DNA of 64,000 nucleotides from Pseudochrobactrum asaccharolyticum (GTDB lineage Bacteria > Pseudomonadota > Alphaproteobacteria > Rhizobiales > Rhizobiaceae), in assembly GCF_003314995.1 (NCBI RefSeq), contig NZ_QNRH01000012.1:1-64000 (forward strand), read 5' to 3'. The notes beneath the pieces were generated by a model. The model was not told the DNA's origin. It saw nothing but the letters and a program-made list of their open reading frames with translations, and did not search any database. The translations under genes were made by a program, and so were the position numbers. This document shows, in pieces, positions 36,698-45,775 of this stretch; within the stretch, counting starts at the first letter, position 1, and every line of letters starts with the position of its first letter.

Positions 36698-36758
36698 AGA
36701 TATATGCTGTTGTTGCAGATGCTATGATTGTCAATTTTGATAAAATGATTGCGGGCAG

Positions 36759-37259
36759 ATGTGGGATCTCCATCATCTTTTTAAAAAACACGCGCGGGAT
36801 ATCAGGCAGGCTTTGCGGCGCAGAGGGCTGCCTGAAGAAACCGCCGCTGATCTCACGCAGGATACCTTTCTCCGTGTTCTGATCTCTCCGCCTGAGACAA
36901 CTAAAACGACCTTCAATCCAGTGGGTTACCTGTTCAGGACGGCGCGGAATCTCTGCACTGACTATCAGAGACGCGAAGGCTTAATACGTAAGGTTGATCT
37001 GTCGCCGGAAGATTTTTCAGCCATTGCCGATCCTTCACCATCTCCTGAAAAACAGGTTTATGACCGCCAAAAGCTGCTACTGACGCACAAAGCGCTGCAT
37101 GAATTACCCGAACGGACGCGCAAAGCTTTTGAAATGCATCGCATGGATGAAATGACCATTGCAGCAATCGCGGCAGAGCTGGATCTTTCAACAGGCAGAA
37201 CATGGTCACTCATCAGAGAAGCCTATGAATATATCGACAGCCGGTTGAGTGGTCTTTAA
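36759..37259 (+). CDS. ECF sigma factor, FecI-like
   Basis: A 166-residue sigma-70 family protein with region 2 (LTQDTFLRVL, GYLFRTARNLCTDYQRRE) and region 4 (ALHELPERTRKAFEMHRMDE, IAAIAAELDLSTGRTWSLI). FecI-type sigmas transcribe a neighbouring TonB receptor gene when the receptor signals through FecR. Followed by fecR and a receptor with an STN domain, the full cell-surface signalling set. GGGCAG precedes ATG 36759. Confidence 0.92.
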   Translation: MWDLHHLFKKHARDIRQALRRRGLPEETAADLTQDTFLRVLISPPETTKTTFNPVGYLFRTARNLCTDYQRREGLIRKVDLSPEDFSAIADPSPSPEKQVYDRQKLLLTHKALHELPERTRKAFEMHRMDEMTIAAIAAELDLSTGRTWSLIREAYEYIDSRLSGL

Positions 37260-37386
37260 GCACAGATACCTGCATACCCCACCTTTGAACCAAGCTTTCT
37301 GCAGCAAATACTCTGCCAAACTGAAAAACGGGCATGTTCGTTCGTAATACTCTATAAGGAACACTCTTCTTTGACAGGCTCGACGG

Positions 37387-38343
37387 ATGAATAATTCTGC
37401 AGATGAGGCACAGGAAGCACAGCGTCTGTTTCGTGAGGCAGCAGATCTGGCTATCCGCTTGCAAAATGATCCCGTTAATCCGGTTTCGGCCGATACGGTG
37501 AAGTCATGGGTCGCACGCAGCCCTGCCCACGCTGCCGCCTGGGCACGTGTTGCTGCTGTCCACGGTTTTAGTGGTGCAGCCTTTGCTGAAAACCGCCGGA
37601 AACCTAAAAACGGTAAAATCACGCGCCGCAACTTTATTGCAGGCAGTGCACTTGGCTTAGGCGCTGTGACAACCGGTGCTTTGACGCTGCCGCATTTATG
37701 GCTGCTCGCACAGGCTGATCATATAACTACCACCGCAGAAATCAGAGATGTTGTCCTGCCGGATGGCAGTCTTGCCACGCTGGGGCCTGACAGCGCACTG
37801 GCCTTGGCATACTCAGAGCAGAACCGTCGCATCAATCTGTTATCCGGCATGGCCTATTTTCATGTACAGCCGGATCATAACAGGCCGTTTATCGTATCCG
37901 ACGGCGTGATGCAGGTCACAGCGCTCGGAACTGCTTTTGATCTGTCATCAGAAAAAGGCTTTTCATCCGTCACGGTTGCTCATGGCACTGTTGAAGCGAA
38001 AACCCGTACATTGGCTGGTGAAAAGCTCGAGGCCGGAAAATGGCTCACCTACGACAGCGCGACTAATCAGATAGCCAGAGGCATACAGGATGCATCAGAA
38101 ATTGCAGCCTGGCGCTCCAATCTGTTATTTGCCGAGAATGAAACAGTCGCAGCTTTATGCGCAAAGATTTCCCGCTGGAAAAGCGGACGTGTCATTATCG
38201 CAGATACATCGCTTGGGGCGCGCACTGTCAGCGGTGTTTTTGACCTGAATGATCCTGATGCGGCCATTGAGGCCGTCATTCGCCCTTTTGGTGCCAAAGC
38301 CCGAAAAATCGCTTCTTTCGCGACAATTATTTCTGCCGTATAA
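37387..38343 (+). CDS. FecR-family anti-sigma/signal transducer
   Basis: A 318-residue inner-membrane protein. The N-terminal cytoplasmic part (about 1-75, with VKSWVARSPAHAAAWARV) binds the sigma factor, followed by a twin-arginine-like ITRRNFIAGSALGLGAV membrane segment at 78-100. A periplasmic FecR domain follows (VVLPDGSLATLGPDSAL, VTALGTAFDL, VTVAHGTVEA). It should read the occupied state of the TonB receptor encoded next and control the sigma factor. The 127-nt gap after the sigma gene contains nothing recognisable. Confidence 0.92.
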   Translation: MNNSADEAQEAQRLFREAADLAIRLQNDPVNPVSADTVKSWVARSPAHAAAWARVAAVHGFSGAAFAENRRKPKNGKITRRNFIAGSALGLGAVTTGALTLPHLWLLAQADHITTTAEIRDVVLPDGSLATLGPDSALALAYSEQNRRINLLSGMAYFHVQPDHNRPFIVSDGVMQVTALGTAFDLSSEKGFSSVTVAHGTVEAKTRTLAGEKLEAGKWLTYDSATNQIARGIQDASEIAAWRSNLLFAENETVAALCAKISRWKSGRVIIADTSLGARTVSGVFDLNDPDAAIEAVIRPFGAKARKIASFATIISAV

Positions 38344-38419
38344 AAATATGAGTAAAAACTGAATATTTTTAAAGCCCACTCGTAAAGAAGAGTATGAGGG
38401 TGTTTCAGCGAATGAAAAC

Positions 38420-38468
38420 TGGCGCCTGTATGATCGATTGACGGAGTGAGCTGGCATGACAGGCGCCA
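38420..38468 (+). promoter_or_regulatory. Inverted repeat enclosing the receptor ribosome site and start codon
   Basis: TGGCGCCTGT (38420-38429) and ACAGGCGCCA (38459-38468) are perfect complements. The 29-nt loop between them contains the GGAG ribosome site and the ATG (38456) of the TonB receptor. In mRNA this would place the initiation region in a hairpin loop, a possible translational control element. Confidence 0.45.
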
Positions 38469-41400
38469 CAAAAACAGCAGCACCAACGCGTAATAACCGC
38501 AGCAAGGCTATGATGGCCGCTTTGCTGGCAACAACGGCAATAATGACCGGCATCGCCCTGACAGGAGCAATGTCTGTTGCACAGGCGCAGCAACAAACTA
38601 ATTATAACATTCCCTCCGGCCCGCTCAATCGCGCACTTGCCGCATTCGGCAGCCAGTCAGGCATGCAGCTCTCCTATGAGCCTGCTGTGGCGCGCGGCAA
38701 ATCTTCTGCCGGACTTTCCGGCGCGGCCAGTCAGGAACAGGCGCTGGCGCGCATTCTGCAAGGCTCCGGCCTGTCCTATAGTTTTACCGGTTCTAAATCC
38801 GTACTGATCACTGAAAAGCCGGTTACCGGCAATAGCGGGGGCGCTATCAATGGTGCGATCCAACTGGATCAAATCACGATTTCAGGCAGTGGTGTGGCTG
38901 GTGCTGCGGAAGCCCCTTATGCAACCGCGGCACCAACCACATATATTTCAGGCGAAACGATTGAGCGTTTTCGCGGCTCCAGCCCTGCCGATATGTTCCG
39001 TGGCACACCCGGCGTTAAATCCGGTGAGGCACGCAATGGGGCCGGTGCGATTGATGTGAATATTCGCGGCATGCAGGGCATGGGGCGCGTTGCGACCACT
39101 ATCGACGGCGCAGAAAATTCTGTTACCGTCTATCAGGGCTACCAGGGCGTTTCTAACCGTACCTTTGTTGATCCTGATTTTATCGGCGGCGTTGAAATCA
39201 ACAAGGGCGCTGATACGGCTTCATGGGGCAATGCCGGTTCTGTCAGCATGCGCACACTTGGCGTGGACGACATTGTCAAAGACGGCAATCACTGGGGCAT
39301 CCGCATTAAAGGCGGTATGGGCGGCAATACATCGAAGCCGAATGCCGGTTCTCTGAGCGGTTATCAGTGGCCTTATGCGCCGTGGGATTCAATGAAAACG
39401 CCCGTCGCCTCAAAAGACGGTATGGACCGACCTTCTTTCCTGTCGCCGACAACCGGTTCCGGCAGTGTGATTGCGGCCTATAAAGGCGATGCGGTCGACA
39501 TGCTGGCAGGTTATGCACGACGTAAGCAAGGCAATTACCATGCCGGTACGCATGGTGATACGTCAGCCAATCCGGTTAATCTTGGCAGACAGCCTTATTG
39601 CAGTTCAGCGGTTATTATTAATTGCATACCCAAAGGAAATTTCTGGACTGATTATTATGCCAATCAGGGGCTGACCAATTACCGTCCCGGTGAAGAGGTT
39701 CTCAACACCCAGTTGGAAACAGAGTCATGGCTGGCCAAGCTCACTGCCCGCTTTGCCGATGATCATGAGGTTCAGCTCGGATATATGGGCTTCCGCAGTG
39801 AAGCGGGTGACCGGCTCGCCTCACGTTTGAGCGGTATTAAAGATCAGTCCGTACAGCAGGAGCAAACGGCAGGCACCAGCCTTGATACGGTGACAGCACG
39901 CTATAAGTGGAACCCTGAAGATAATGATCTGATTGATCTACGAGCCAACCTATATTGGACACATTTGCAATTGCGCAATCCTGTGCGTGGCGGTCGTGGT
40001 GTTCAGCCCGGAAAAATCGGTTTGCCTGCCGATTACCGTGTGGGTTCCGACAGCGATATGTGGGGCGGTGATATTCAGAATAAATCCACTTTTTCATTCG
40101 ATGCAGGCGATCTTGATCTGACCTATGGCATGGCTTTTCGTGTTGAAGATACGCGCGGCAGCAAACATAGTGCAGCGCTTGAAGGATGGATGACGCCCCG
40201 CGATGCGATCCGCCATGAAGTCGCCGGTTATACCAAAGCCGCTTATAAGCCTGTCGACTGGCTGACTGTAAATGGTGGTTTGCGCTATTCGCATTTCTGG
40301 TCGAAAGACCGCTTCGATCCTTATGAGCGCAACCAACTTGAACGGAGCAGCGGCGCTGGCTCCAAAACCAATGACGGTGGTTTCAGCCCGTCAGTGGGTG
40401 TTACGATTGAGCCTTGGGAACAGACACAATTCTACGTCAACTATTCCAATACACTGCGTGCGCCGAGCATTATTGAATCTGTCTCTGCTTTCAACAGCGT
40501 GTCGGCAAACTCTGAAGTTAAGCCAGAGCGCTCCAGCAATTGGGAACTAGGCACCAATATTATCCATAACAGCCTGCTTGCAGATGAAGATGTGAGCATG
40601 CTGAAGCTTGGCTATTTCAACTGGGATGTTAAAAATTATATTGCTCGTAATCTGGTGCTTAATCCGAAAAACCCGAGCGATCTCGGCTTGAACATCGCCA
40701 ATATTGCCCGTGCAAAATTCTCTGGTCTGGAGTTTTCGGGGCGTTATGAACTGGACGGATTCACGGCTGATCTGGCGGCAAATTACTATCTGAATGTTGA
40801 ATATTGCCGCACATCGGACACTTGCGACGGCAAGAGCCTCTATGGTGACTATGCCACCAACCATGTGCAGCCGAAATATTCTGTTGACCTGACCCTGTCG
40901 CAAAAACTGCTGGAAGAGCGCCTGATGATTGGCGGACGTGTGTCCTATACGGGGCCGCGTGCGATCGGTCATGGCGATGTGACTGCACAGGGTGCATCCG
41001 AATTTATCTCTCCGGTCTTGTGGAAACCATTCACGCTGGTTGATATTTTTGCCGAATATAAAATTACCGATAATATGACCGCGGCGTTCCGTGTCGAAAA
41101 TCTGTTTGATAAGTTCTATATTGACCCGCTCGCACTGGTTACACAGCCGGGACCCGGCCGAACCTTCTATGTCAGCCTGACTGCGGATATCGGTGGCGAG
41201 CAGCAATTGCCGTCCTTACCATCATTCCTCACGCGCCGCCCGAATAATGATAGCGGAATTACAGACTGGACCGGCCTTTATGCCGGTGCGCATGCCGGTG
41301 GCATTTTCGGCAAAACATGGGGCACGACAACGGCGCTTGATGGCAGTTCTCATGCTGTTGCAGCAACGGAATCTGCTGATTTTGGCATGGATAGCGGTCT

Positions 41401-42106
41401 GTTCGGCGTGCAGGCCGGATATAACTGGCAGTTGCAGAACCGTATCGTGCTGGGGATTGGTGCAGACTGGAGCAAAACCTATCTGAATACTGCGCATAAA
41501 GCCCGCACGACCGAAGGCGATTTTGCCGGCACCGGCAATGTTCAGGCGCAGACCCTGTATGATATCGACTGGACAGCGGCGCTTCGCGGCAAACTCGGTT
41601 ATGCCGTTGATAATAAGCTGATGGTCTATGGCACGGGCGGGTTGGCCATTGCTCGTGAAAGCCAGTCGCGCGAACAATACCGCGCGGTTGAAGATCCGAA
41701 TGAGAAAGTCACAGAAATCATGCAGATCGACAAAGACAAGGCAACGCGCCTTGGCTGGGCAGCCGGTGGCGGGGTGGAATATGCACTGAACGATCGCTGG
41801 TCAGTGCTGGCGGATTATTCCTATACCCGCTTCGGCAAGACCAGTTTTACCTTTAACAGTGCATCTGCGGGTATTGTCCGTGATCGGGAGACACAGGAAA
41901 AAATAGGCGTAGAGATTGTTGATCCGTCGAAAGATCCTAATCGGGCTGAATTTTGCAGTCAGTTTCCACGGTTCTGCAGACCTTATGAGAAGGCGATCTA
42001 TAAAACTGTAAAACATGAAGGATCGTCCAGTGTGAAGAACGGACGCAAAGCTTCCAACTCACTGGATATCCATACATTTAAAATTGGTCTGAACTACCGG
42101 TTTTGA
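38456..42106 (+). CDS. TonB-dependent (heme-type) receptor with STN domain and C-terminal Omp25-like barrel
   Basis: A 1216-residue outer-membrane protein. Signal peptide to about residue 44 (ALTGAMSVAQAQQ); STN signalling domain 47-115 (YNIPSGPLNRALAAFGSQSG); plug domain about 150-280 (VNIRGMQGMGRVATTIDGAE) of the hemoglobin/heme receptor type; a 22-strand barrel ending near 910 (GPGRTFYVSLTADIGG). After a Pro-rich linker, a second barrel of ~280 residues begins DWTGLYAGAHAGGIFG and ends LDIHTFKIGLNYRF, as in Omp25/Omp31 porin-like proteins. Two complete barrels in one chain is unusual. STN plus the adjacent FecI/FecR pair implies surface signalling. Confidence 0.9.
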   Translation: MTGATKTAAPTRNNRSKAMMAALLATTAIMTGIALTGAMSVAQAQQQTNYNIPSGPLNRALAAFGSQSGMQLSYEPAVARGKSSAGLSGAASQEQALARILQGSGLSYSFTGSKSVLITEKPVTGNSGGAINGAIQLDQITISGSGVAGAAEAPYATAAPTTYISGETIERFRGSSPADMFRGTPGVKSGEARNGAGAIDVNIRGMQGMGRVATTIDGAENSVTVYQGYQGVSNRTFVDPDFIGGVEINKGADTASWGNAGSVSMRTLGVDDIVKDGNHWGIRIKGGMGGNTSKPNAGSLSGYQWPYAPWDSMKTPVASKDGMDRPSFLSPTTGSGSVIAAYKGDAVDMLAGYARRKQGNYHAGTHGDTSANPVNLGRQPYCSSAVIINCIPKGNFWTDYYANQGLTNYRPGEEVLNTQLETESWLAKLTARFADDHEVQLGYMGFRSEAGDRLASRLSGIKDQSVQQEQTAGTSLDTVTARYKWNPEDNDLIDLRANLYWTHLQLRNPVRGGRGVQPGKIGLPADYRVGSDSDMWGGDIQNKSTFSFDAGDLDLTYGMAFRVEDTRGSKHSAALEGWMTPRDAIRHEVAGYTKAAYKPVDWLTVNGGLRYSHFWSKDRFDPYERNQLERSSGAGSKTNDGGFSPSVGVTIEPWEQTQFYVNYSNTLRAPSIIESVSAFNSVSANSEVKPERSSNWELGTNIIHNSLLADEDVSMLKLGYFNWDVKNYIARNLVLNPKNPSDLGLNIANIARAKFSGLEFSGRYELDGFTADLAANYYLNVEYCRTSDTCDGKSLYGDYATNHVQPKYSVDLTLSQKLLEERLMIGGRVSYTGPRAIGHGDVTAQGASEFISPVLWKPFTLVDIFAEYKITDNMTAAFRVENLFDKFYIDPLALVTQPGPGRTFYVSLTADIGGEQQLPSLPSFLTRRPNNDSGITDWTGLYAGAHAGGIFGKTWGTTTALDGSSHAVAATESADFGMDSGLFGVQAGYNWQLQNRIVLGIGADWSKTYLNTAHKARTTEGDFAGTGNVQAQTLYDIDWTAALRGKLGYAVDNKLMVYGTGGLAIARESQSREQYRAVEDPNEKVTEIMQIDKDKATRLGWAAGGGVEYALNDRWSVLADYSYTRFGKTSFTFNSASAGIVRDRETQEKIGVEIVDPSKDPNRAEFCSQFPRFCRPYEKAIYKTVKHEGSSSVKNGRKASNSLDIHTFKIGLNYRF

Positions 42107-42115
42107 ACTAAGTCA

Positions 42116-42195
42116 GGGATCAGGCAAACAGATGTCTGATCCCCGAATTTCCGCTTATATCACCAGCTTTTGCTGCTGCTAAAGCTGGTGATATA
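42116..42195 (+). terminator. Two hairpins after the receptor gene
   Basis: GGGATCAG / CTGATCCC (42116-42143) and a perfect 15-bp repeat TATATCACCAGCTTT / AAAGCTGGTGATATA (42156-42195) around a TGCTGCTGCT loop. They probably end the ECF-receptor operon, although T runs are short. Confidence 0.65.
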
Positions 42196-42280
42196 GTCTT
42201 GCAAAACAAGAATGCTGCAAGATAGTAACACCTGCGTTTGAGACAAGAGTGGTGCTTTATACGCCTTATCCCATAGCTCC

Positions 42281-42371
42281 TCTCAAATCATTGAGATCGG
42301 CGGCTTCGATAAAATCTATCATAATAAATATATCAAAATTTTATAAATCGAAGTTTATCTCAAATTGAGAT
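42281..42371. promoter_or_regulatory. Paired TCTCAA/TTGAGA dyads upstream of the adhesin-like cluster
   Basis: TCTCAA-ATCA-TTGAGA (42281-42296) and ATCTCAA-A-TTGAGAT (42357-42371) share the same half-site with different spacers, 62 nt apart. They lie in an AT-rich 350-nt gap (42196-42547) that must hold the cluster promoter. No gene is seen in the gap. Confidence 0.4.
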
Positions 42372-42547
42372 GAGGTGCGATTATTGATATATTTCAAATT
42401 TGATTTGATACTATTTTTTATTCGCAATTTAATATTTGTTTAATTTGCTGGAAGCAATTCATAATTGATTCATGTAGATTGATGCTTATGTTTATAGAGT
42501 ATTATTTGCATAAATAATTTTTATATTATTATTGGATCTATACTATA

Positions 42548-43369
42548 ATGAATGATTTTTCCGCAGTTGTAAAAATTGATATTACATCCTTTGGTGCCGA
42601 GAGTGTGGCCGAGGGGGATTATAGTACAGCGCTCAGTGCCGGTAGTCTGGCCTCCGGAGTGGGGGCAACTACGACTGGTTATAAGAGTTTAGCAACAGCA
42701 AATTTCAGTACGGCTTTTGGCGCTCTTAGTTCTGCTATCGGCCATAAAAATACAGCTGCAGGTTATAAAAGCATGACTTCAGCAAGTTTAAGTACAGCAA
42801 TAGGCTCGGATACTGAGGCCTCGGGCGAGAATAGTACTGTAATCGGCCATGGTGGTCTGGCTTCCGGAAATTTCAGTATGGCATGCGGTTCTAACAGCAA
42901 AACACTTGCTAATAATAGTATCGCCTTGGGTTGTAATAGTGTCGCTTCCGGTGAAGGGGCTACTACTTCCGGATATAATAGTAAGGCACTTGCCGGAAAT
43001 AGTACTTCAATAGGTGTAAACAGCCGAGCATATAGTATTTCAGGAACTGCATTGGGTGCGAATAGTATGGCGCACGGGGAATTTTGTGTTGCTCTTGGTG
43101 CCTGCAGCACTACGGATGAAGTTGTATCAACCCGTGAGACTATAATTGCCGGACATAACTACAAATTTGCCGGTTCTGTTGCGCAGGGAACCGTAAGCAT
43201 TGGCAATAGTAACAGTGAAAATATAAATCGTACAATCACTAATCTTGCCGCCGGTCGTATAGAGAAATATTCGACGGATGCGATTAACGGGAGCCAGCTT
43301 TATGCCATTAAAGAGCTTATTGAAATGTTGCACTCAAGATTAAATGAAATATACAAAAAAATTATTTAA
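42548..43369 (+). CDS. YadA-type head-repeat protein without signal peptide or anchor
   Basis: A 273-residue protein built of about thirteen 14-residue YadA head repeats (units such as ALGANSMAHGEFCVA and AIGSDTEASGENST), a trimeric left-handed beta-roll. A neck motif follows at 231-252 (TNLAAGRIEKYSTDAINGSQ), then a short C-terminal coiled coil (residues 253-273). Family proteins normally start with a signal peptide and end with a four-strand YadA anchor; both are absent (it starts MNDFSAVVKIDITSFG). It could be a phage-fibre-like or otherwise exported trimer. No clear ribosome site. First gene of a seven-gene AT-rich cluster. Confidence 0.75.
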   Translation: MNDFSAVVKIDITSFGAESVAEGDYSTALSAGSLASGVGATTTGYKSLATANFSTAFGALSSAIGHKNTAAGYKSMTSASLSTAIGSDTEASGENSTVIGHGGLASGNFSMACGSNSKTLANNSIALGCNSVASGEGATTSGYNSKALAGNSTSIGVNSRAYSISGTALGANSMAHGEFCVALGACSTTDEVVSTRETIIAGHNYKFAGSVAQGTVSIGNSNSENINRTITNLAAGRIEKYSTDAINGSQLYAIKELIEMLHSRLNEIYKKII

Positions 43370-43412
43370 GTAATTATTTTAACAAATTTCCTTATTTAAA
43401 GAAGTAAAAATC

Positions 43413-44891
43413 ATGGCTTTACAATACACTGTAAATGTTGTCACAAGTAATTTATTTTCTGATGCATATTCATATGTGAGATTAACGGTTACGCCGGCCA
43501 CGGGCACATTACCGGCTTTTTATCTGGCACTGCCTGCGAGTCTGGCGAATGATGAGCATGTGCAGGCTGTCTTCACGCCTGCGCCAGGGTCGCAGCCAAA
43601 TCCTGTTACATTCGATGTTTTTTTTCCGCTTTTTGCGAATGTGAACGCGCTCGATTTTACAATATATCCGCAGAATACAGATATTAATAATATAACGCCG
43701 TCAACACAAGGTTTTGTGTATCGTTTAAATACAAGTGTTAAGGGTGCCGGGAATGCTTTACTTATAGGTTTTGATAATAAGGAAAATAACGTTCGGGTTT
43801 TACAAACATTTAATAGCCCCGGAACGGATCCTTCTCGAGCCGCATCTTACAAATGGACCGGAACGACAGTGCCCAGTCTTACGCCACGATTGGCGAATTG
43901 TGTTGCTCATGTGACCGATTTTTTTAACGGTAATATTTTTGAAGATATTAGTTTTACCAATAATGGTCAGAATGTTGCGATTTTTCAGGATCCGTCACGT
44001 GGCGGTAAAGGACATATTTACTTTTTCACCAACTCATTTGGTTTTGCAACGTTGGATATAAAAGCTGGTAACACACCGAGCGCTGCCAGATTTATTTATC
44101 ATCCATTTGCGGGGCAAACTTCAGAGACGGCAAGAATAGTAATTTATGACCCTGTTGCTTTAGGTAAGGGATTTGAAGAGGCAACACCGATCAAAAACCC
44201 TTTTACTCTTACCAAGGCTCCTGGCGGGGATGAGCCTGTATTTGAAATAAATAATAATAATACTCCGCCGCTTATACAGGACAACAACTATCTGTATATT
44301 TTGATAAATGACAAATATGATTCAAGTTTTCAGGTAAATTCTAGTAGTTTAATTAAATTTAAAAGTACTACGCAATTTATACAGACATCGAATGCAGAGT
44401 TACCAGCTAAAAATGATATCAGATATATTTACGTAACGAGAAACGGTGTTGTTAGTGCTGCAAGACAATATGCCTTCTTCTGTTTTGGTGATTTGAGTGA
44501 TGGGGGGGCTGCCAACTTTGACGTTGTTCTGTCGTGGTATATGGAATTAAATTCAGATGCTTCAACTGCTCCGAGGGTGCCTAAAGATGCAACAGGCAGG
44601 GCACAAGCCAGCTATAATGCATCGACTAAGGAATTGAGCTGGACGATTACTTATTCAGGCCTGTCAGGGCCGCCAACCATGGCGCATTTTCATGGACCTG
44701 CTTCGGCAAATCAAGCAACACCTCCTATAATTGACTTTGGCACAGCTCTGGCGAGTCCGATTAAAGGAAGCCGGATCCTTACAAGTACACAGGAAAGCGA
44801 GCTGCTTGCTGGCCTATGGTATTGTAATATTCACACGCAGCAAAATCCAACAGGTGAAGTGCGGGGGCAGATGTGGCCGCAAATAAAGTAG
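43413..44891 (+). CDS. Large beta-rich protein with C-terminal CHRD domain, no signal peptide
   Basis: A 492-residue protein beginning ALQYTVNVVTSNLFSDAYS. The bulk is unrecognised beta-rich sequence. The last ~110 residues (ASYNASTKELSWTITYSGLS, AHFHGPA, WYCNIHTQQNPTGEVRGQM) match the CHRD domain, known from chordin and bacterial secreted proteins. No signal peptide, membrane segment or anchor is visible. It follows the YadA-head gene by 43 nt in the same orientation. Confidence 0.65.
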   Translation: MALQYTVNVVTSNLFSDAYSYVRLTVTPATGTLPAFYLALPASLANDEHVQAVFTPAPGSQPNPVTFDVFFPLFANVNALDFTIYPQNTDINNITPSTQGFVYRLNTSVKGAGNALLIGFDNKENNVRVLQTFNSPGTDPSRAASYKWTGTTVPSLTPRLANCVAHVTDFFNGNIFEDISFTNNGQNVAIFQDPSRGGKGHIYFFTNSFGFATLDIKAGNTPSAARFIYHPFAGQTSETARIVIYDPVALGKGFEEATPIKNPFTLTKAPGGDEPVFEINNNNTPPLIQDNNYLYILINDKYDSSFQVNSSSLIKFKSTTQFIQTSNAELPAKNDIRYIYVTRNGVVSAARQYAFFCFGDLSDGGAANFDVVLSWYMELNSDASTAPRVPKDATGRAQASYNASTKELSWTITYSGLSGPPTMAHFHGPASANQATPPIIDFGTALASPIKGSRILTSTQESELLAGLWYCNIHTQQNPTGEVRGQMWPQIK

Positions 44892-44946
44892 AAAATATAC
44901 CATTGTTTAAAAATTAATACTATTTTTTATATGAAAGATTATATTT

Positions 44947-45315
44947 ATGAGTTACAGAATTAATCATACGCCTTCGGTTCCTCAGAGTGTGATAACCGAT
45001 GATTACGCAACAATTACTACAACCATTAGTTGGGGTGAGGAGGATGTGCCGCCATCTGTGACTGATACGCTTGTCTTTAATGTCATTGCTGATCAACCGG
45101 CCGAGGCGGGGACAATTGTTCCCGGAAATGTCTCTGCAAGTTTTCCTTATGAAGTACAGATGATGCAAAATTCACTGAATTTAGAAATAAGAACTGCAAA
45201 ATTTCAAAGTGTTTTTATTGCTAAAACTGCCGGAGATATAGAGCTTTCGGGCGCTGTCGGTGGTGATCAAAATATTAATTCCGTTTACAGCTTTAGAATT
45301 ATAGACAGAGAATAA
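44947..45315 (+). CDS. Paralogous beta-module protein 1, hypothetical
   Basis: A 122-residue protein (SYRINHTPSVPQSVITDDYA, then DVPPSVTDTLVFNVIADQP). It shares the pattern PxxPQxVxxxxxATIxxxxxW, DxPPxxxDxxxF and a Pro-Ala-rich turn with the next two genes. No signal peptide; looks like a single Ig-like or jelly-roll module. Unknown family. Confidence 0.6.
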   Translation: MSYRINHTPSVPQSVITDDYATITTTISWGEEDVPPSVTDTLVFNVIADQPAEAGTIVPGNVSASFPYEVQMMQNSLNLEIRTAKFQSVFIAKTAGDIELSGAVGGDQNINSVYSFRIIDRE

Positions 45316-45370
45316 TACTTTTTTATTTCATAAATTGTATTTTTATTCAAGCAATTAATAGGGTTATATT

Positions 45371-45730
45371 ATGGCATATACTGCTAGTTATTTACCGGCA
45401 ACACCACAAAATGTAGTTGCGGGTGACCCGGCTACGATCGTAGTTACGCTAACATGGGATATTGGGGATACTCCACCAACAGCAACTGATGCAATATTTT
45501 TTGATTTGGCGATGCCGCAGCCAATTCCGACCGGAATATTACGACCAGCAACTGCTGGCAGTAATTTTCCAGTAAGGGTAGGCATGATTGACTCTGTCGA
45601 TCTGGCGGCGAGAGTTGCGCGGTTTCAGGCGCCCTTTATTTGTGAGGCTCTTGGTAGAGTAGCGCTTAACGGTTCCTTGGAAAGTCAGCCAAGTGACGTT
45701 TTTCTCAATTATGAATTTAATATAGTTTAA
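45371..45730 (+). CDS. Paralogous beta-module protein 2, hypothetical
   Basis: A 119-residue protein (AYTASYLPATPQNVVAGDPA, then WDIGDTPPTATDAIFFDLAM, RVGMIDSVDLAARVARFQAP). Clearly paralogous to 44947 and especially to the N-terminal ~120 residues of the 45776 product. No signal peptide. Confidence 0.65.
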   Translation: MAYTASYLPATPQNVVAGDPATIVVTLTWDIGDTPPTATDAIFFDLAMPQPIPTGILRPATAGSNFPVRVGMIDSVDLAARVARFQAPFICEALGRVALNGSLESQPSDVFLNYEFNIV

Positions 45731-45775
45731 TTATATACTTAATTATATTTCAATATTAATTATAGGATTTATATT

